DNA from: an uncultured Rhodospirillales bacterium
Lineage (GTDB): Bacteria > Pseudomonadota > Alphaproteobacteria > CACIAM-22H2
Assembly: GCA_937926175.1 (NCBI GenBank)
Contig: CALANV010000058.1
Span: forward strand, 1-64,000
Reading direction: 5' to 3'
DNA length: 64,000 nucleotides
In this document: positions 24,302-33,403 of the stretch, in pieces
Layout: the number at the start of each line of letters is the position of its first letter
Numbering within the stretch: position 1 is the stretch's first letter
The notes under the pieces: generated by a model
Database searches by the model: none
The model's input: the letters and a program-made list of their open reading frames with translations, nothing else
What the model was told of the DNA's origin: nothing
Made by a program: the position numbers and the translations under genes

Positions 24302-24829
24302 TCAGACCGGGAGAATGCAGACCAGCAGACGGTCGATGTCGCTTCCGTCGGTGGACATCGGCCAGACCAGCCGGTCGAACATTCGCGACGTCCCGAACCG
24401 GATGACGCCACGGGTGACGTCGCGCGTGAATTCCGGCATGCGGCTGGCGCAGACGCGGTCGAGGACTTCGCGCAGATGCGCGCGCCGCGCCGCATCGGCG
24501 ATCTCACTGACGCGCCGGCCCTGATAATCCTGCCCGGTAAGATCGGCGATACGGCTCGCGTGGACGACGAACAAATAGTCCCGCTCGGGATCGTTTATCA
24601 CGTCCAGCAGATGGATCCATCCGGCGTAGCTGCGGCAGACGACGATGTCGAAATCGCGCGGCCGCGGAAAGTTGCGGCCCGCCTGGAGCCGCCCCAAATA
24701 CCCGGCAAGTGCATGCATCGGATGGTCCGCGGGAATGGGGGGGATCGCTGAATCGAAGCCGGATTTGTTCACCTGATTATGTTCGTTGTGTGCGAATTGC
24801 GGCGCGATATGCGGTCGCCATGGAGACAC
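24302..24829 (-). CDS. PAS_5-family single-domain sensor protein
   Basis: 175 residues from GTG 24829; starts at 24772 or the Met beginning MHALAGYLGRL are also possible. The body matches the PAS_5 pattern: RNFPRPRDFDIVVCRSYAGW, IHLLDVINDPERDYLFVVHA, RIADLTGQDYQGRRVSEI and a closing RLVWPMSTDGSDIDRLLVCI. Such free-standing PAS proteins are common in alphaproteobacteria and presumably sense a small ligand or partner. No output domain is present. Confidence 0.82.
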   Translation of the reverse strand: MSPWRPHIAPQFAHNEHNQVNKSGFDSAIPPIPADHPMHALAGYLGRLQAGRNFPRPRDFDIVVCRSYAGWIHLLDVINDPERDYLFVVHASRIADLTGQDYQGRRVSEIADAARRAHLREVLDRVCASRMPEFTRDVTRGVIRFGTSRMFDRLVWPMSTDGSDIDRLLVCILPV

Positions 24830-24874
24830 GCGCTTCGTTAAGGAAACGTTGAGGCGGAAACCAGGCCTGGTCGC

Positions 24875-25441
24875 TTATCTGCCGCGACGGCGCCAGATAT
24901 CAGGGTAGTCGACGACCAAGCCGTCCACATCGACCGCGAGGTCGGCGATGAAGCCGGTATCGAGATTGCGATAGCGAAAACGCTGCGGCGGCGCGGCTGA
25001 GTCGAGCCGCGTGTATTCCTGGTTGGTGGCGTTCAGCGTCAGTTCGGGCAGCTTGACGTACACGACCCGGATCTGCCGCGGCGCATCGGGCGAAAGACCC
25101 AGATTGCGGATGGGCAGCGTGTTCGTGAATGGCGTGATCATGATGTCGGTGTCGGTGCAGCCGTCGAGATCCGGCCGCTTCGCGCCATCGACCGTCCACG
25201 CGCCGTGCGCATCACGTGCGAGCTCGACGCCGCGTCTTGTGCCGTCGTGATCGGCCGTCATCGCGGCACGACGCACGCGCCACGCCCCGTCGCACCATAC
25301 GGTGTAATGAAGCCGGATCGGGCCGGCGCCGAAATCGGCGACGACCACGCCATCGGCCGTGATCTCGTCGGCGCCGAGGTCGAGCGACAGATGCTCGAGC
25401 CGCGGACACTGGATCCATTTCCACACGACATCACGATGCAT
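24875..25441 (-). CDS. Putative glycolipid-binding family protein
   Basis: 188 residues from ATG 25441 with a very strong ribosome site (GGGAGGAGGGG). It begins DVVWKWIQCPRLEHLSL and continues with GAGPIRLHYTVWCDGAWRVR, DGCTDTDIMITPFTNTLPIR, PRQIRVVYVKLPELTLNATN and YTRLDSAAPPQRFRYRNLDT. This series is the PF06475 glycolipid-binding domain over its whole length. The biochemical role is poorly established. No signal peptide. Single gene. Confidence 0.85.
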   Translation of the reverse strand: MHRDVVWKWIQCPRLEHLSLDLGADEITADGVVVADFGAGPIRLHYTVWCDGAWRVRRAAMTADHDGTRRGVELARDAHGAWTVDGAKRPDLDGCTDTDIMITPFTNTLPIRNLGLSPDAPRQIRVVYVKLPELTLNATNQEYTRLDSAAPPQRFRYRNLDTGFIADLAVDVDGLVVDYPDIWRRRGR

Positions 25442-25687
25442 CCCCTCCTCCCTGGACGATTTCGCCGTTCGCCTGTCTTTGCGGGTCGCCTCGGCCGAAC
25501 CTGATACCGTCGTCGCGTCCCATCGCTCGGGATTCGGTCGCATCCGCGCGGCACCGAAGCCGTGCAACGGCCCGGCGACTCCGCTAAAAACGGCCGGTCG
25601 GCGGCGGCGTCGTTTTGAACGGCGTGTCGGTTCCGACCGGCGCGAAAAGAATATCATTCGGCAGCCCAAGACCTGAGAGGGACCGGA

Positions 25688-26443
25688 ATGCAGTTCGATT
25701 TTCGGGGCCGGTGCGTGGTCGTCGCCGGCGGCAGCCGCGGGAAAGGCCGGTCGATCGCATTGGGATTCGCCGCGGCGGGGGCCGGCGTTTCGATCTGCGC
25801 CCGCGGCGCGGATGCGCTTGCGGCGACGCGCGCCGAGATTGCGGCGTATGGTGGCACTGCGCACGCGGCGGTCTGCGACCTGAACGACGGCAAGGCGGTG
25901 GCGCGCTACGTCGAGGCGGCGGCGGAGGCGCTCGGCGGGATCGACATTCTGGTGAACAACGCCTCGGGCTTCGGCACCACCGACGACGAGGCCGGCTGGG
26001 AGGCGAGCATCGCGGTCGACCTGCTCGGCACCGTGCGTGCGTCGCGTGCCGCACTGCCCTTCATCGAAAAATCCGACGCAGGCGCGATCATCAATGTCTC
26101 GTCGATTTCCGGTCTGCGCCCATCGGTACGCACGCCGTCCTACGGCGCGGTGAAGGCGGCGCTCATCCAGTACACGATGACGCAGGCCGCGGCACTCGCC
26201 CGCAAGCGTATCCGCGTGAACTGTGTCGCCCCCGGCTCGATCGAGTTTCCGGGCGGCGTCTGGACGCGGCGCAAGGACGAGAATCCGGCTCTCTACAATC
26301 GCGTGCTTGCCGGTATTCCGTTCGGCCGGTTCGGTCGGCCGGAGGAAGTCGCCAACGTCGTCATGTTTCTCGCCTCGCCGCTTGCGGCGTGGATCACCGG
26401 TCAGACGATCGTGGTCGATGGCGGCCAGCTCCTCGCCGTCTGA
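25688..26443 (+). CDS. SDR-family oxidoreductase
   Basis: 251 residues. The nucleotide-binding loop GGSRGKGRS is near residue 14 (Gly-Lys-Gly in the usual GIG site), NNASGFG near 90, catalytic Ser in NVSSISGLRP, and the Tyr/Lys pair in SYGAVKAA. The C-terminus WITGQTIVVDGGQLLAV is standard for FabG-like SDRs. NAD(P)-dependent reduction or oxidation of an unknown alcohol or ketone. ATG 25688 follows GAGAGGGACCGGA. It precedes mtgA by about 100 bases but has no evident link to it. Confidence 0.9.
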   Translation: MQFDFRGRCVVVAGGSRGKGRSIALGFAAAGAGVSICARGADALAATRAEIAAYGGTAHAAVCDLNDGKAVARYVEAAAEALGGIDILVNNASGFGTTDDEAGWEASIAVDLLGTVRASRAALPFIEKSDAGAIINVSSISGLRPSVRTPSYGAVKAALIQYTMTQAAALARKRIRVNCVAPGSIEFPGGVWTRRKDENPALYNRVLAGIPFGRFGRPEEVANVVMFLASPLAAWITGQTIVVDGGQLLAV

Positions 26444-26545
26444 TCCGGGCGCCGGTCCGACGATGCCGTCCGCAGCGCGTATCGCCGGCGATCGCTCCGG
26501 CCGCGACGGTCGCCGGATCGTCATTGCGCGGCAGCAAGATCAGTC

Positions 26546-27229
26546 GTGAAGGCGAAATCGAGAATCCGCCGCTGGCTCGTGCGGGCGGCCGCCGTTCCTC
26601 TCCTCGGCCCGGCGCTCGTCATCGCGCTGTATGGCGTCGTGCCGCCGCCGATCACGCCGCTCATGGTGATCCGTTATGTCGAGGGCGCCGGGATCGACAA
26701 AGACTGGGTTCCGCTCGAGCGCGTCGCGGCGCACGTGCCGCGCGCGGTCATTGCCGCGGAAGACAATCTGTTCTGCGAGCACGCCGGCTTCGACTGGGGC
26801 GCGATGCGCGACGCCATCGACGACTACGTCGCCGGGCGGCGCGTGCGCGGGGCGAGCACGATCTCGATGCAGACGGCGAAGAACCTGTTCCTCTGGCCGG
26901 GGCGGAGCTTCGTGCGCAAGGGGATCGAGGCGTATCTCACCGTGCTGATCGAGCTGCTGTGGAGCAAGCGCCGGATCATAGAAGTGTATCTGAACATCGC
27001 CGAATGGGGCGATGGCGTGTACGGAATCGAGGCGGCCGCCCGTACGCATTTCCGCAAATCGGCGGCTTCGCTGTCGGCGCGCGAGGCAGCACTGCTTGCG
27101 GCGGTGCTGCCCAATCCGCGCGAATGGTCGCCAGTGCGCCCCTCCGATTTCGTCGCGGAACGGGCACGGACCATTGCGGTACGCATCGACCAGCTCGGGC
27201 CGATGCTGGCATGCGCCGCGCGGCGTTAG
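26546..27229 (+). CDS. mtgA: Monofunctional peptidoglycan transglycosylase MtgA
   Basis: 227 residues from GTG 26546. An N-terminal membrane anchor (about 13-31) is followed by a GT51 domain: AAEDNLFCEHAGFD with catalytic Glu72, RGASTISMQTAKNLFLWPGR, KRRIIEVYLNIAEWGDGVYG containing the second Glu, and LLAAVLPNPREWSP. Without a transpeptidase domain it polymerises lipid II into glycan strands at the periplasmic face. The length is normal for MtgA. Confidence 0.95.
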   Translation: MKAKSRIRRWLVRAAAVPLLGPALVIALYGVVPPPITPLMVIRYVEGAGIDKDWVPLERVAAHVPRAVIAAEDNLFCEHAGFDWGAMRDAIDDYVAGRRVRGASTISMQTAKNLFLWPGRSFVRKGIEAYLTVLIELLWSKRRIIEVYLNIAEWGDGVYGIEAAARTHFRKSAASLSAREAALLAAVLPNPREWSPVRPSDFVAERARTIAVRIDQLGPMLACAARR

Positions 27230-27385
27230 CGGCCAGGCAACGGTAAGCTCTTCACGGGGGCATTGACGCCGGCTCGGGCGTCCGCGGAGAGTGCGACAGG
27301 CGGATCGGGCGCTGCGGCCGCCGTCGCGTGGCACCGGCGGGCCGCCCCGCGTCCCGACGCCCGTTTGAGGCATCAGGGATCTGCC

Positions 27386-28153
27386 ATGACATATCGAGGT
27401 GCCATCTATCCTGATCTCGAGGGCAAGGTCGTCATCGTGACGGGCGGCGGTTCCGGAATCGGTGCGGCGATCACCCGCGCGTTCGCCCGGCAGAAATCGC
27501 GCGTCGGCTTCATCGACATCGCAGAGGAACCGTCGACCCGCCTCGCCAAGGAACTGACGCAGGAGGGGGCCGAGGTCCGTTTCGTCCATGCCGACCTTAC
27601 CGATATCGAGGCGCTGCGGCGGGCGATCGACGAGATCCGCCGCATGCTGGGGCCGGTCGACATCCTCATCAACAATGCCGCCCATGACGACCGCCATACG
27701 ATCGAGGAGATGACGCCCGAGTATTTCGATGGGCGGGTCGCGGTGAACCTGCGTCATCAGTTCTTCGCGGCCCAGGCGGTGCTCCCCGATATGGTGCGCC
27801 GGAATGCGGGCGTGATCATCAACTTCGGCTCCATCTCCTGGATGATGAAGGAGCCGAAACTTCCGATCTACACGGCCTGCAAGGCGGCCGTCCTCGGCCT
27901 CACCCGCTCGCTCGCCCGGGCCTATGGGCCGCACAACATCCGCGTCAACGCGATCGCGCCGGGCTGGATCATGACCGAGCGGCAGGTCGAGAAGTGGCTC
28001 ACGCCGGAGGCGGAGCGCGAGCTGATGGCGGGACAATGCCTCAAGCGGTGCCTGATGCCGGAGGAGATCGCGCGTTTCACGGTCTTCCTCGCCTCCGAGG
28101 AGGCGAGCGCCTGCACGGCGCAGCATTACGTGGTCGACGGCGGATGGTCGTGA
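27386..28153 (+). CDS. SDR oxidoreductase similar to D-xylose 1-dehydrogenase (XylB)
   Basis: 255 residues from ATG 27386. It starts TYRGAIYPDLEGKVVIVTGG and has the GGGSGIG loop, NNAAHDDRHTIEEMTPEYFD, VNLRHQFFAAQAV, catalytic Ser in FGSISW, and Tyr/Lys in IYTACKAA. The AIYP start, DDRH, NLRHQFF, NFGSISW, the KWLTPEAE and CLKR segments closely resemble Caulobacter NAD-dependent D-xylose dehydrogenase. It probably oxidises an aldose to the lactone. No lactonase or dehydratase of the Weimberg pathway lies alongside, so the sugar is unproven. Confidence 0.87.
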   Translation: MTYRGAIYPDLEGKVVIVTGGGSGIGAAITRAFARQKSRVGFIDIAEEPSTRLAKELTQEGAEVRFVHADLTDIEALRRAIDEIRRMLGPVDILINNAAHDDRHTIEEMTPEYFDGRVAVNLRHQFFAAQAVLPDMVRRNAGVIINFGSISWMMKEPKLPIYTACKAAVLGLTRSLARAYGPHNIRVNAIAPGWIMTERQVEKWLTPEAERELMAGQCLKRCLMPEEIARFTVFLASEEASACTAQHYVVDGGWS

Positions 28154-28195
28154 CGCCCGGCCCTTTTCCGTAAGCGCCGGTTCGCACCACCCACG

Positions 28196-28921
28196 CTATC
28201 GCCGCAGGATCATCTCGTCGCCGCGGACCTCGAAGCCGGAAAGCCGGCCGAGGAAGCTCATCCCGAGCAGCGACTGGCCAAGCTCGCCCGCCGCGACATG
28301 GCCGGCGACGTCCTCGACAATGATGTCGCCGATCGCGATCCGGTCGATCCGCACGGCGGCACCGAAGCTGACTCCGCTGGCCGTGTGATACGGCAGGTTG
28401 TAGGTCAGAGGATCCGGATCGATGCCGATGCGCCGCGCGTCGCTTCTGGTGAGCGCTACGTCGCTCGCGCCGGTGTCGACGAGGAATTGCACGCGCTGAC
28501 CATTCACCTCGGCCACGACACGAAAATGACACCCGTCGCTCGCGCGCAACGCGACCGTGCCGGGCGCAATCGTGCGCGGCTCCGCAGGAAACAGGGCACT
28601 GCCGATGCGGTCGATCACCGGCGCGACCTCGTCCCGATAGCTGTAGCCGGCCACGAGCGCGAGGCCCAAGCCGATCCAGGCGAGGAACGCGCGTATGGCG
28701 GCGCCGAGCCGCACCGACCGGAGCGCGACGGTCAGGCTGGCCACGACGAGCGACAGGATCGTCAACCGCGAGACGAGGCTGATCTGACTGTCCCGATCGC
28801 CGAGCGAACCCGGATACCGGGCATTCAGGTAGACAACGAGCCCGACGGTCAAGGTCAGGATCAGGCTGACGGCAAGGATCGATCTGCGCGTCGTGACGGA
28901 TGACGGCGGCTGCGGCTCCAT
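28196..28921 (-). CDS. Membrane retropepsin-like aspartic protease (TIGR02281 type)
   Basis: 241 residues from ATG 28921. Three N-terminal membrane helices (about 14-34, 49-66, 72-92), then a clan AA protease domain from about 120: HFRVVAEVNGQRVQFLVDTG with the catalytic Asp in VDTGAS, ALTRSDARRIGIDP, and QSLLGMSFLGRL. One Asp per chain implies a dimeric active site, as in retropepsins. Common in alphaproteobacteria. Substrates are unknown; the active domain probably faces the periplasm. Confidence 0.88.
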   Translation of the reverse strand: MEPQPPSSVTTRRSILAVSLILTLTVGLVVYLNARYPGSLGDRDSQISLVSRLTILSLVVASLTVALRSVRLGAAIRAFLAWIGLGLALVAGYSYRDEVAPVIDRIGSALFPAEPRTIAPGTVALRASDGCHFRVVAEVNGQRVQFLVDTGASDVALTRSDARRIGIDPDPLTYNLPYHTASGVSFGAAVRIDRIAIGDIIVEDVAGHVAAGELGQSLLGMSFLGRLSGFEVRGDEMILRR

Positions 28922-29109
28922 GAAACCGGCACCGAGGATATCACACGCGGGCTCGGCATTCTCGGCGCGGCGCATGTCGCGTGAGCTCTTGCGCCGTAAG
29001 AATGGCCACGGAAATGACGCCGTCGCGGTTGCGGAAGCCCAAAGAACGTGCGCGACGCGAGCAAATGATGCCGGCGCACTTCTGAACCTTTCACACAACG
29101 CCGGCGCCG

Positions 29110-29259
29110 TCAGTGCGGCCAGAGCGGCCACCGGCATCCCGACTTCCGGTCGGTCGGCGGTACCAATCGGGCGAGCACCATGCCGACGACGGCACCGACG
29201 ACGAGCACGCCGAGTACGATCATCAGCAGGGCCGCCCACCACGTCAAAGAAGCGGACAT
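29110..29259 (-). CDS. Possible 49-residue single-pass membrane microprotein
   Basis: The minus-strand frame from ATG 29259 to TGA 29110 encodes 49 residues: a short start (MSASLTWW), one strong hydrophobic helix (AALLMIVLGVLVVGAVVGMV), a PPTDRK turn and a WPLWPH end. It lies in an otherwise geneless 420-base space. No good ribosome site is visible, so it is only a candidate. Confidence 0.35.
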   Translation of the reverse strand: MSASLTWWAALLMIVLGVLVVGAVVGMVLARLVPPTDRKSGCRWPLWPH

Positions 29260-29297
29260 GGCGATCTTGCGCCGACGCCTGAGTGAATCGGAAGAGA

Positions 29298-29332
29298 GGA
29301 CGCACCCCGCCGCGCCATGGCTGGGTGCGTCC
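29298..29332 (-). terminator. Hairpin downstream of the betaine ABC operon
   Basis: A perfect 10-bp stem, GGACGCACCC (29298-29307) with GGGTGCGTCC (29323-29332), around a 15-base loop, starting 10 bases beyond the minus-strand stop of the binding-protein gene and followed on that strand by TCTCTTCC. Confidence 0.6.
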
Positions 29333-29341
29333 CCGCGGGTC

Positions 29342-30235
29342 TTACGACGCCGGGGCTTCGCCCGTTACCCAGTAGTCGATGCGAGCCTTATGGGTCTTGA
29401 TGTACTTGTCGACGGCCTCTTCGTACGACGTCTCGCTGGCGTCGAACATGATGGCCTGCAACTCCTCGAGCGGCAGGTACATGCGGGCGAAGAACGCCGC
29501 GATCTTGGGATGATCCTGGTAGAAGCCCTGGCGCGCGATCACATGCACGCGCTCGAGCCCGCCGAGCGTCTTCTTCGGATCCTCGAGATAGCGAAGCTTC
29601 CACTTGGCGAACTTCCAGTGCGGGCTCCAACCCGTCACGACGATCCACTCCTTGCGGTCGATCGCGCGCTTGAGGGCCGCGGTCATGGCCGCGCCGCTGG
29701 CTGAGACCAGCGTGTAGTCGTCGAGGCCGTACGCCTCGATCGCCTTCTCGGAGGCCTGCATCAGGCCGGCACCCGGATCGATGCCCTGGATCTTGCCACC
29801 GAGCTTCCGGCGCACTTCGGCCTTCTTCAGGTCCTCGATCGAGCGGACCTCGTCCACGGGCACGTAGTCCGGGACGACCCAGCCGAGGCGTGCGTCGGTG
29901 TACAGGATGCCGAGCGGCACGACCTTGTCCCTGACCTTGTCCATGTAGCTGGCGTGCGTGACGGGTAGCCACGCCATCAGCATCGTGTCGAGGTCACCCT
30001 TCGCCAGGCCCTGATACTGGAGGCCGATGTCGGCGAGTACGAGTTCGACCGGCTGGTTGAACCGCGTCTCGATGACCTTCTTCGCAAGCTTCGTGACCGC
30101 TTCTGCGTCGGACCACGCCGTCCAGCCGATCTTGATCGGCCTGGTTTCGGCATGACCCGGCGGCACCGCCAGGGTGCCGGCTGCGAGCAGTCCGGCCAAT
30201 CCCATGGCGAGCCGTTTCAGGAAACTGAATGTCAT
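29342..30235 (-). CDS. proX: Glycine betaine/proline ABC transporter substrate-binding protein
   Basis: 297 residues. Signal peptide (about 8-28, ending GHA-E), then the OpuAC fold: PIKIGWTAWSDAEAVTKLAK, VIETRFNQPVELV, GDLDTMLMAWLPVTHASYM, ASGAAMTAALKRAIDRKEWI and VTGWSPHWKFAKWKLRYLED. The Trp residues in TAW, AWLP and SPHW fit an aromatic cage for a trimethylammonium group. Ribosome site GAAGGAGAAAGCG. It supplies compatible solutes to the permease/ATPase encoded upstream in the same operon. Confidence 0.92.
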   Translation of the reverse strand: MTFSFLKRLAMGLAGLLAAGTLAVPPGHAETRPIKIGWTAWSDAEAVTKLAKKVIETRFNQPVELVLADIGLQYQGLAKGDLDTMLMAWLPVTHASYMDKVRDKVVPLGILYTDARLGWVVPDYVPVDEVRSIEDLKKAEVRRKLGGKIQGIDPGAGLMQASEKAIEAYGLDDYTLVSASGAAMTAALKRAIDRKEWIVVTGWSPHWKFAKWKLRYLEDPKKTLGGLERVHVIARQGFYQDHPKIAAFFARMYLPLEELQAIMFDASETSYEEAVDKYIKTHKARIDYWVTGEAPAS

Positions 30236-30287
30236 CGCGCTTTCTCCTTCGGTTTCGAGGTGGACAGGTGGGGCAGGCGCGCGTGCC

Positions 30288-31214
30288 TTACGCCCCGGGC
30301 TCGGCCGGCTGCATGGCGGCCGGCCGATCTGCGGATTCCGATGTCGGCGCTGTCGATCCGCGTGCGGTCATGGGCGCCGATTTGGTGCGGGGTTTGCCAA
30401 AGCTCTGGGTAATGCGGTCGAGCAGGATCGCGACGAGGACGACGGCAAGGCCGCCTTCGAAGCCAAGCCCGATATCGAGCCGCTGAATGCCGCGCAGGAC
30501 CTGATTGCCGAGGCCGCCCGCGCCGATCATCGATGCGATCACGACCATCGACAGTGCCAGCATGATCGTCTGATTGACGCCGGCCATGATCGACGGCAGC
30601 GCGGTCGGTATCTGCACCTTGAACAGCAACTGTCGCGACGTACAACCGAACGCGAGTCCGGCCTCCACCAGCTCTTCCGGAACCTGGCGGATACCGAGGC
30701 TCGTCAGGCGAACCACGGGCGGCAACGCAAAGACGATGGTCGCGATCACGCCCGGCACCGTGCCGAGGCCGAAGAACATCGCCGCCGGAATCAGGTAGAC
30801 GAAGGCTGGCATCGTCTGCATCAGATCGAGCATGGGCCGCAGCGCCGACTCGATCCGGTCGCTGCGGCCGGCGGCAATGCCGAGCGGTATGCCCAGGATC
30901 AACGCAATGACCGTCGCGGTGAGGACGAGGGTCAGCGTGTCGACCGTTTGCGGCCACAGGCCGAGCGCGAAGATGACGGCGAGCGCCACCGCCGCAAATA
31001 CGGCAAACTTCCACCCGACCCGGTAAAAGGCGAGGCCGACGATGAGGCCGGCCAACACCACGTCGGGCGGGAACTCGAGCGCGGCGCCGATGCCGTCGGC
31101 GAGGCCGCCGACCACGATCTCGATTGCGTCGAACAGCCACTGCGCGTGACGCATCAGGAATTCGACAACGGCTTCGACGAGATCGCCCAGAGGCAGTTCG
31201 AACTTCATGCTCAC
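30288..31214 (-). CDS. proW: Glycine betaine ABC transporter permease
   Basis: 308 residues from GTG 31214, overlapping the ATPase stop (an ATG at 31208 is the alternative). About seven membrane helices and a ProW-type sequence: LGIPLGIAAGRSDRIESALR, PMLDLMQTMPAFVYLIPAAM, FFGLGTVPGVIATIVFALPP and the EAA loop VEAGLAFGCTSRQLLFKVQI. Forms the inner-membrane channel of the betaine importer. Confidence 0.93.
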   Translation of the reverse strand: MSMKFELPLGDLVEAVVEFLMRHAQWLFDAIEIVVGGLADGIGAALEFPPDVVLAGLIVGLAFYRVGWKFAVFAAVALAVIFALGLWPQTVDTLTLVLTATVIALILGIPLGIAAGRSDRIESALRPMLDLMQTMPAFVYLIPAAMFFGLGTVPGVIATIVFALPPVVRLTSLGIRQVPEELVEAGLAFGCTSRQLLFKVQIPTALPSIMAGVNQTIMLALSMVVIASMIGAGGLGNQVLRGIQRLDIGLGFEGGLAVVLVAILLDRITQSFGKPRTKSAPMTARGSTAPTSESADRPAAMQPAEPGA

Positions 31215-32407
31215 CGACTCCGTCCGAGGGCTTCGAGATAGGCGGTTTTCGAGATGGCGCCGACATAGGCACCGTTGCCGTCCACGACCGGTAGCGGGTA
31301 GGGGCTTCGAGCGACCAGCGCCAGCACCTCGCTCATCGATACGTCGGACGGCACCGGCGTCACGTCGGGCAGGAACGCGTCCGCGAGCGATGCGCCGCCG
31401 TTGCTGCGCTCAAGCGCGGCGATCAGGCTTTCGACCGATACGATGCCGTGAAACCGCCGCCGCGCATCCTGAACGTAGCCGAACTCGCGGTCGCGCTCGC
31501 GCAGCTGGCGCAGTGCGGCGCGCACACCTTCGCCGGGATGGCGGACGAGCGTGACCTGATCACGGCGTGCGATGTCGCCGGCCGTGAGGACGCGCGTCAG
31601 ATCGACGTTGCGGAAGAACGAGCGGACATAGTCGTTCGCCGGTGCCTTCAGGATCTCGTCGGGGCGACCGATCTGGACGATGCGTCCGCCTTCCATGATT
31701 GCCAGGCGATCACCGATGCGGATCGCCTCGTCCAGATCATGGCTGATGAAGACGATGGTTCGCTGATGCTCGGCCTGAAGCCGCAGCAGCTCGTCCTGCA
31801 TCTCGCCACGCGTGAGTGGATCCAGCGCCGAAAACGCTTCGTCCATCAGCAGAATCGACGGCTCGTTTGCCAGTGCGCGCGCGAGGCCGACGCGCTGCTG
31901 CATGCCGCCCGAAAGTTCGGACGGCCAGCACTCGGCATAGGGTTTGAGCCCGACCGCCTCGAGCGCATTCATCGCGCGCTCACGCCGCGCGACCGGGTCG
32001 AAACCGGCAACCTCGAGCCCGAACGCCGCGTTTTCCCATACGCGCAGATGCGGCATCAATGCGAAGTTCTGGAACACCATGCTCATGTCGCGACGTCGCA
32101 GTTCAATCAGCTCCCGTCGGGACATCCGCGTGATGTCGCGGCCATCGACGACGATTTCGCCTGCGGTCGGCTCGATCAGGCGGTTGAGCATGCGAACCAG
32201 CGTCGACTTTCCCGACCCCGACAGGCCCATGACGACGAAGATCTCGCCCGCTTCGATCTCGAAATTCGCGTCATGAACGCCGATGGTCTGGCCGGTGCGT
32301 GCGAAGATCTCTTCCTTGGACAGGCCGCGACGCAGCAACTCCAGCGCCTTGGCAGGAGCGGTGCCGAAAACCTTGCACAGGCCTCGCACGGCAATCTTGG
32401 TGGTCAT
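31211..32407 (-). CDS. proV: Glycine betaine ABC transporter ATP-binding protein with CBS domains
   Basis: 398 residues from ATG 32407 (ribosome site TTGGAGGTCGAG), the length of ProV. Walker A GLSGSGKST near residue 61, Q-loop FQNFALMPH, signature LSGGMQQRVGLARAL, Walker B ILLMDEAFSALD and switch FISHDLDEA. A pair of CBS motifs follows (about 280-395), ending FPLPVV-like PYPLPVVDGNGAYVGAIS. In OpuA-type systems the CBS module senses ionic strength. First gene of the operon. Confidence 0.94.
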   Translation of the reverse strand: MTTKIAVRGLCKVFGTAPAKALELLRRGLSKEEIFARTGQTIGVHDANFEIEAGEIFVVMGLSGSGKSTLVRMLNRLIEPTAGEIVVDGRDITRMSRRELIELRRRDMSMVFQNFALMPHLRVWENAAFGLEVAGFDPVARRERAMNALEAVGLKPYAECWPSELSGGMQQRVGLARALANEPSILLMDEAFSALDPLTRGEMQDELLRLQAEHQRTIVFISHDLDEAIRIGDRLAIMEGGRIVQIGRPDEILKAPANDYVRSFFRNVDLTRVLTAGDIARRDQVTLVRHPGEGVRAALRQLRERDREFGYVQDARRRFHGIVSVESLIAALERSNGGASLADAFLPDVTPVPSDVSMSEVLALVARSPYPLPVVDGNGAYVGAISKTAYLEALGRSR

Positions 32408-33403
32408 GACCGCTCGACCTCCAATGTCTGTCCGGTGCATGCGCGTCGGATGCGGAACATGCAGCGGAAAAATTGCGTGCCCCTCGAGGATGCGTCCTTG
32501 CATCTCCGGACGACCGCACGACAGGCGGCAGCGCAACGATGTCGGCTTACTCGGCCGTCAGGCCGACCTCTGGCAGGGCGCTTTCAATGGAAAGCTGGAA
32601 GTGAAACGGTGTCTGACTACGCCCGAGAACTCCCGACCGAAGGGCCGGAACGTTGCGTCGGAACCGAGGTCCGACGCGAAAACGTACCGTACGGCGAACT
32701 GAGGCCGACGATACGAGAAGAAGCCAGAGGCTGAACGCGGAAACTCCACGAAAACGAAAATTCAGAACGTCATCTGGTGCAGTGCCTCCATCTCAATTTC
32801 AGCGATTCGGTTTCAAGCGTCACGCGCCTTTCTGATTGTTGTAAGCGCGAGTTCGCACAACCGGGCATGGGGCAACTTATCATCTGAAGTTCGAGATGCA
32901 AGAATTTTCGCGGGGCCGTCGTTGGCGCGCATCGCTGTGCAAAATGCGTACGATGTTACGGTGCATGCGACGTCGATGAGACGTCGATGAATCGATGCTC
33001 GGTTTGCACGAGTTTTCAAACGGTTCCGTCAGCGTATCGAGATCGAGACACGGCCGTAAGCGTGCATGCGACGCGCATCTGCCGCTCGACAGTAACGTAC
33101 AGCTTCGCCGGTCGATGGATTCGCGGATGACTCGAGACATCTGAAACCATCGTGGTGTCGCAAGGCGCGCCGGCTGCCCGCACACCGCAGGGCGTACTCC
33201 CCCTGCCCAATTGACGAAGCGCGACTCATCGTCGTGCAATCCCCTTCAAAACAGGAAGACGTGCCGCGATCGCGACCGGATGAGCCGCGATCGCCGAAAC
33301 CCGTGATCGCACTTTCGGAACGCATCATCGATCGCCACGCTGCCGACCCGATCGGTGGTGGATGCATTCGCGTTTCGGTGCCCGACAAGCAGGGAGGACG
33401 AAC
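32408..33403. other. Gap of 996 bases without a recognised gene, AT-richer than surroundings
   Basis: The longest geneless stretch of the window, between the divergent betaine and PQQ-dehydrogenase operons. Base composition is visibly less GC-rich and no frame has protein character. It includes an 11-bp tandem repeat (GACGTCGATGA at 32969-32979 and 32980-32990). It must hold two promoters; an sRNA or a decayed gene are further possibilities I cannot confirm. Confidence 0.5.
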
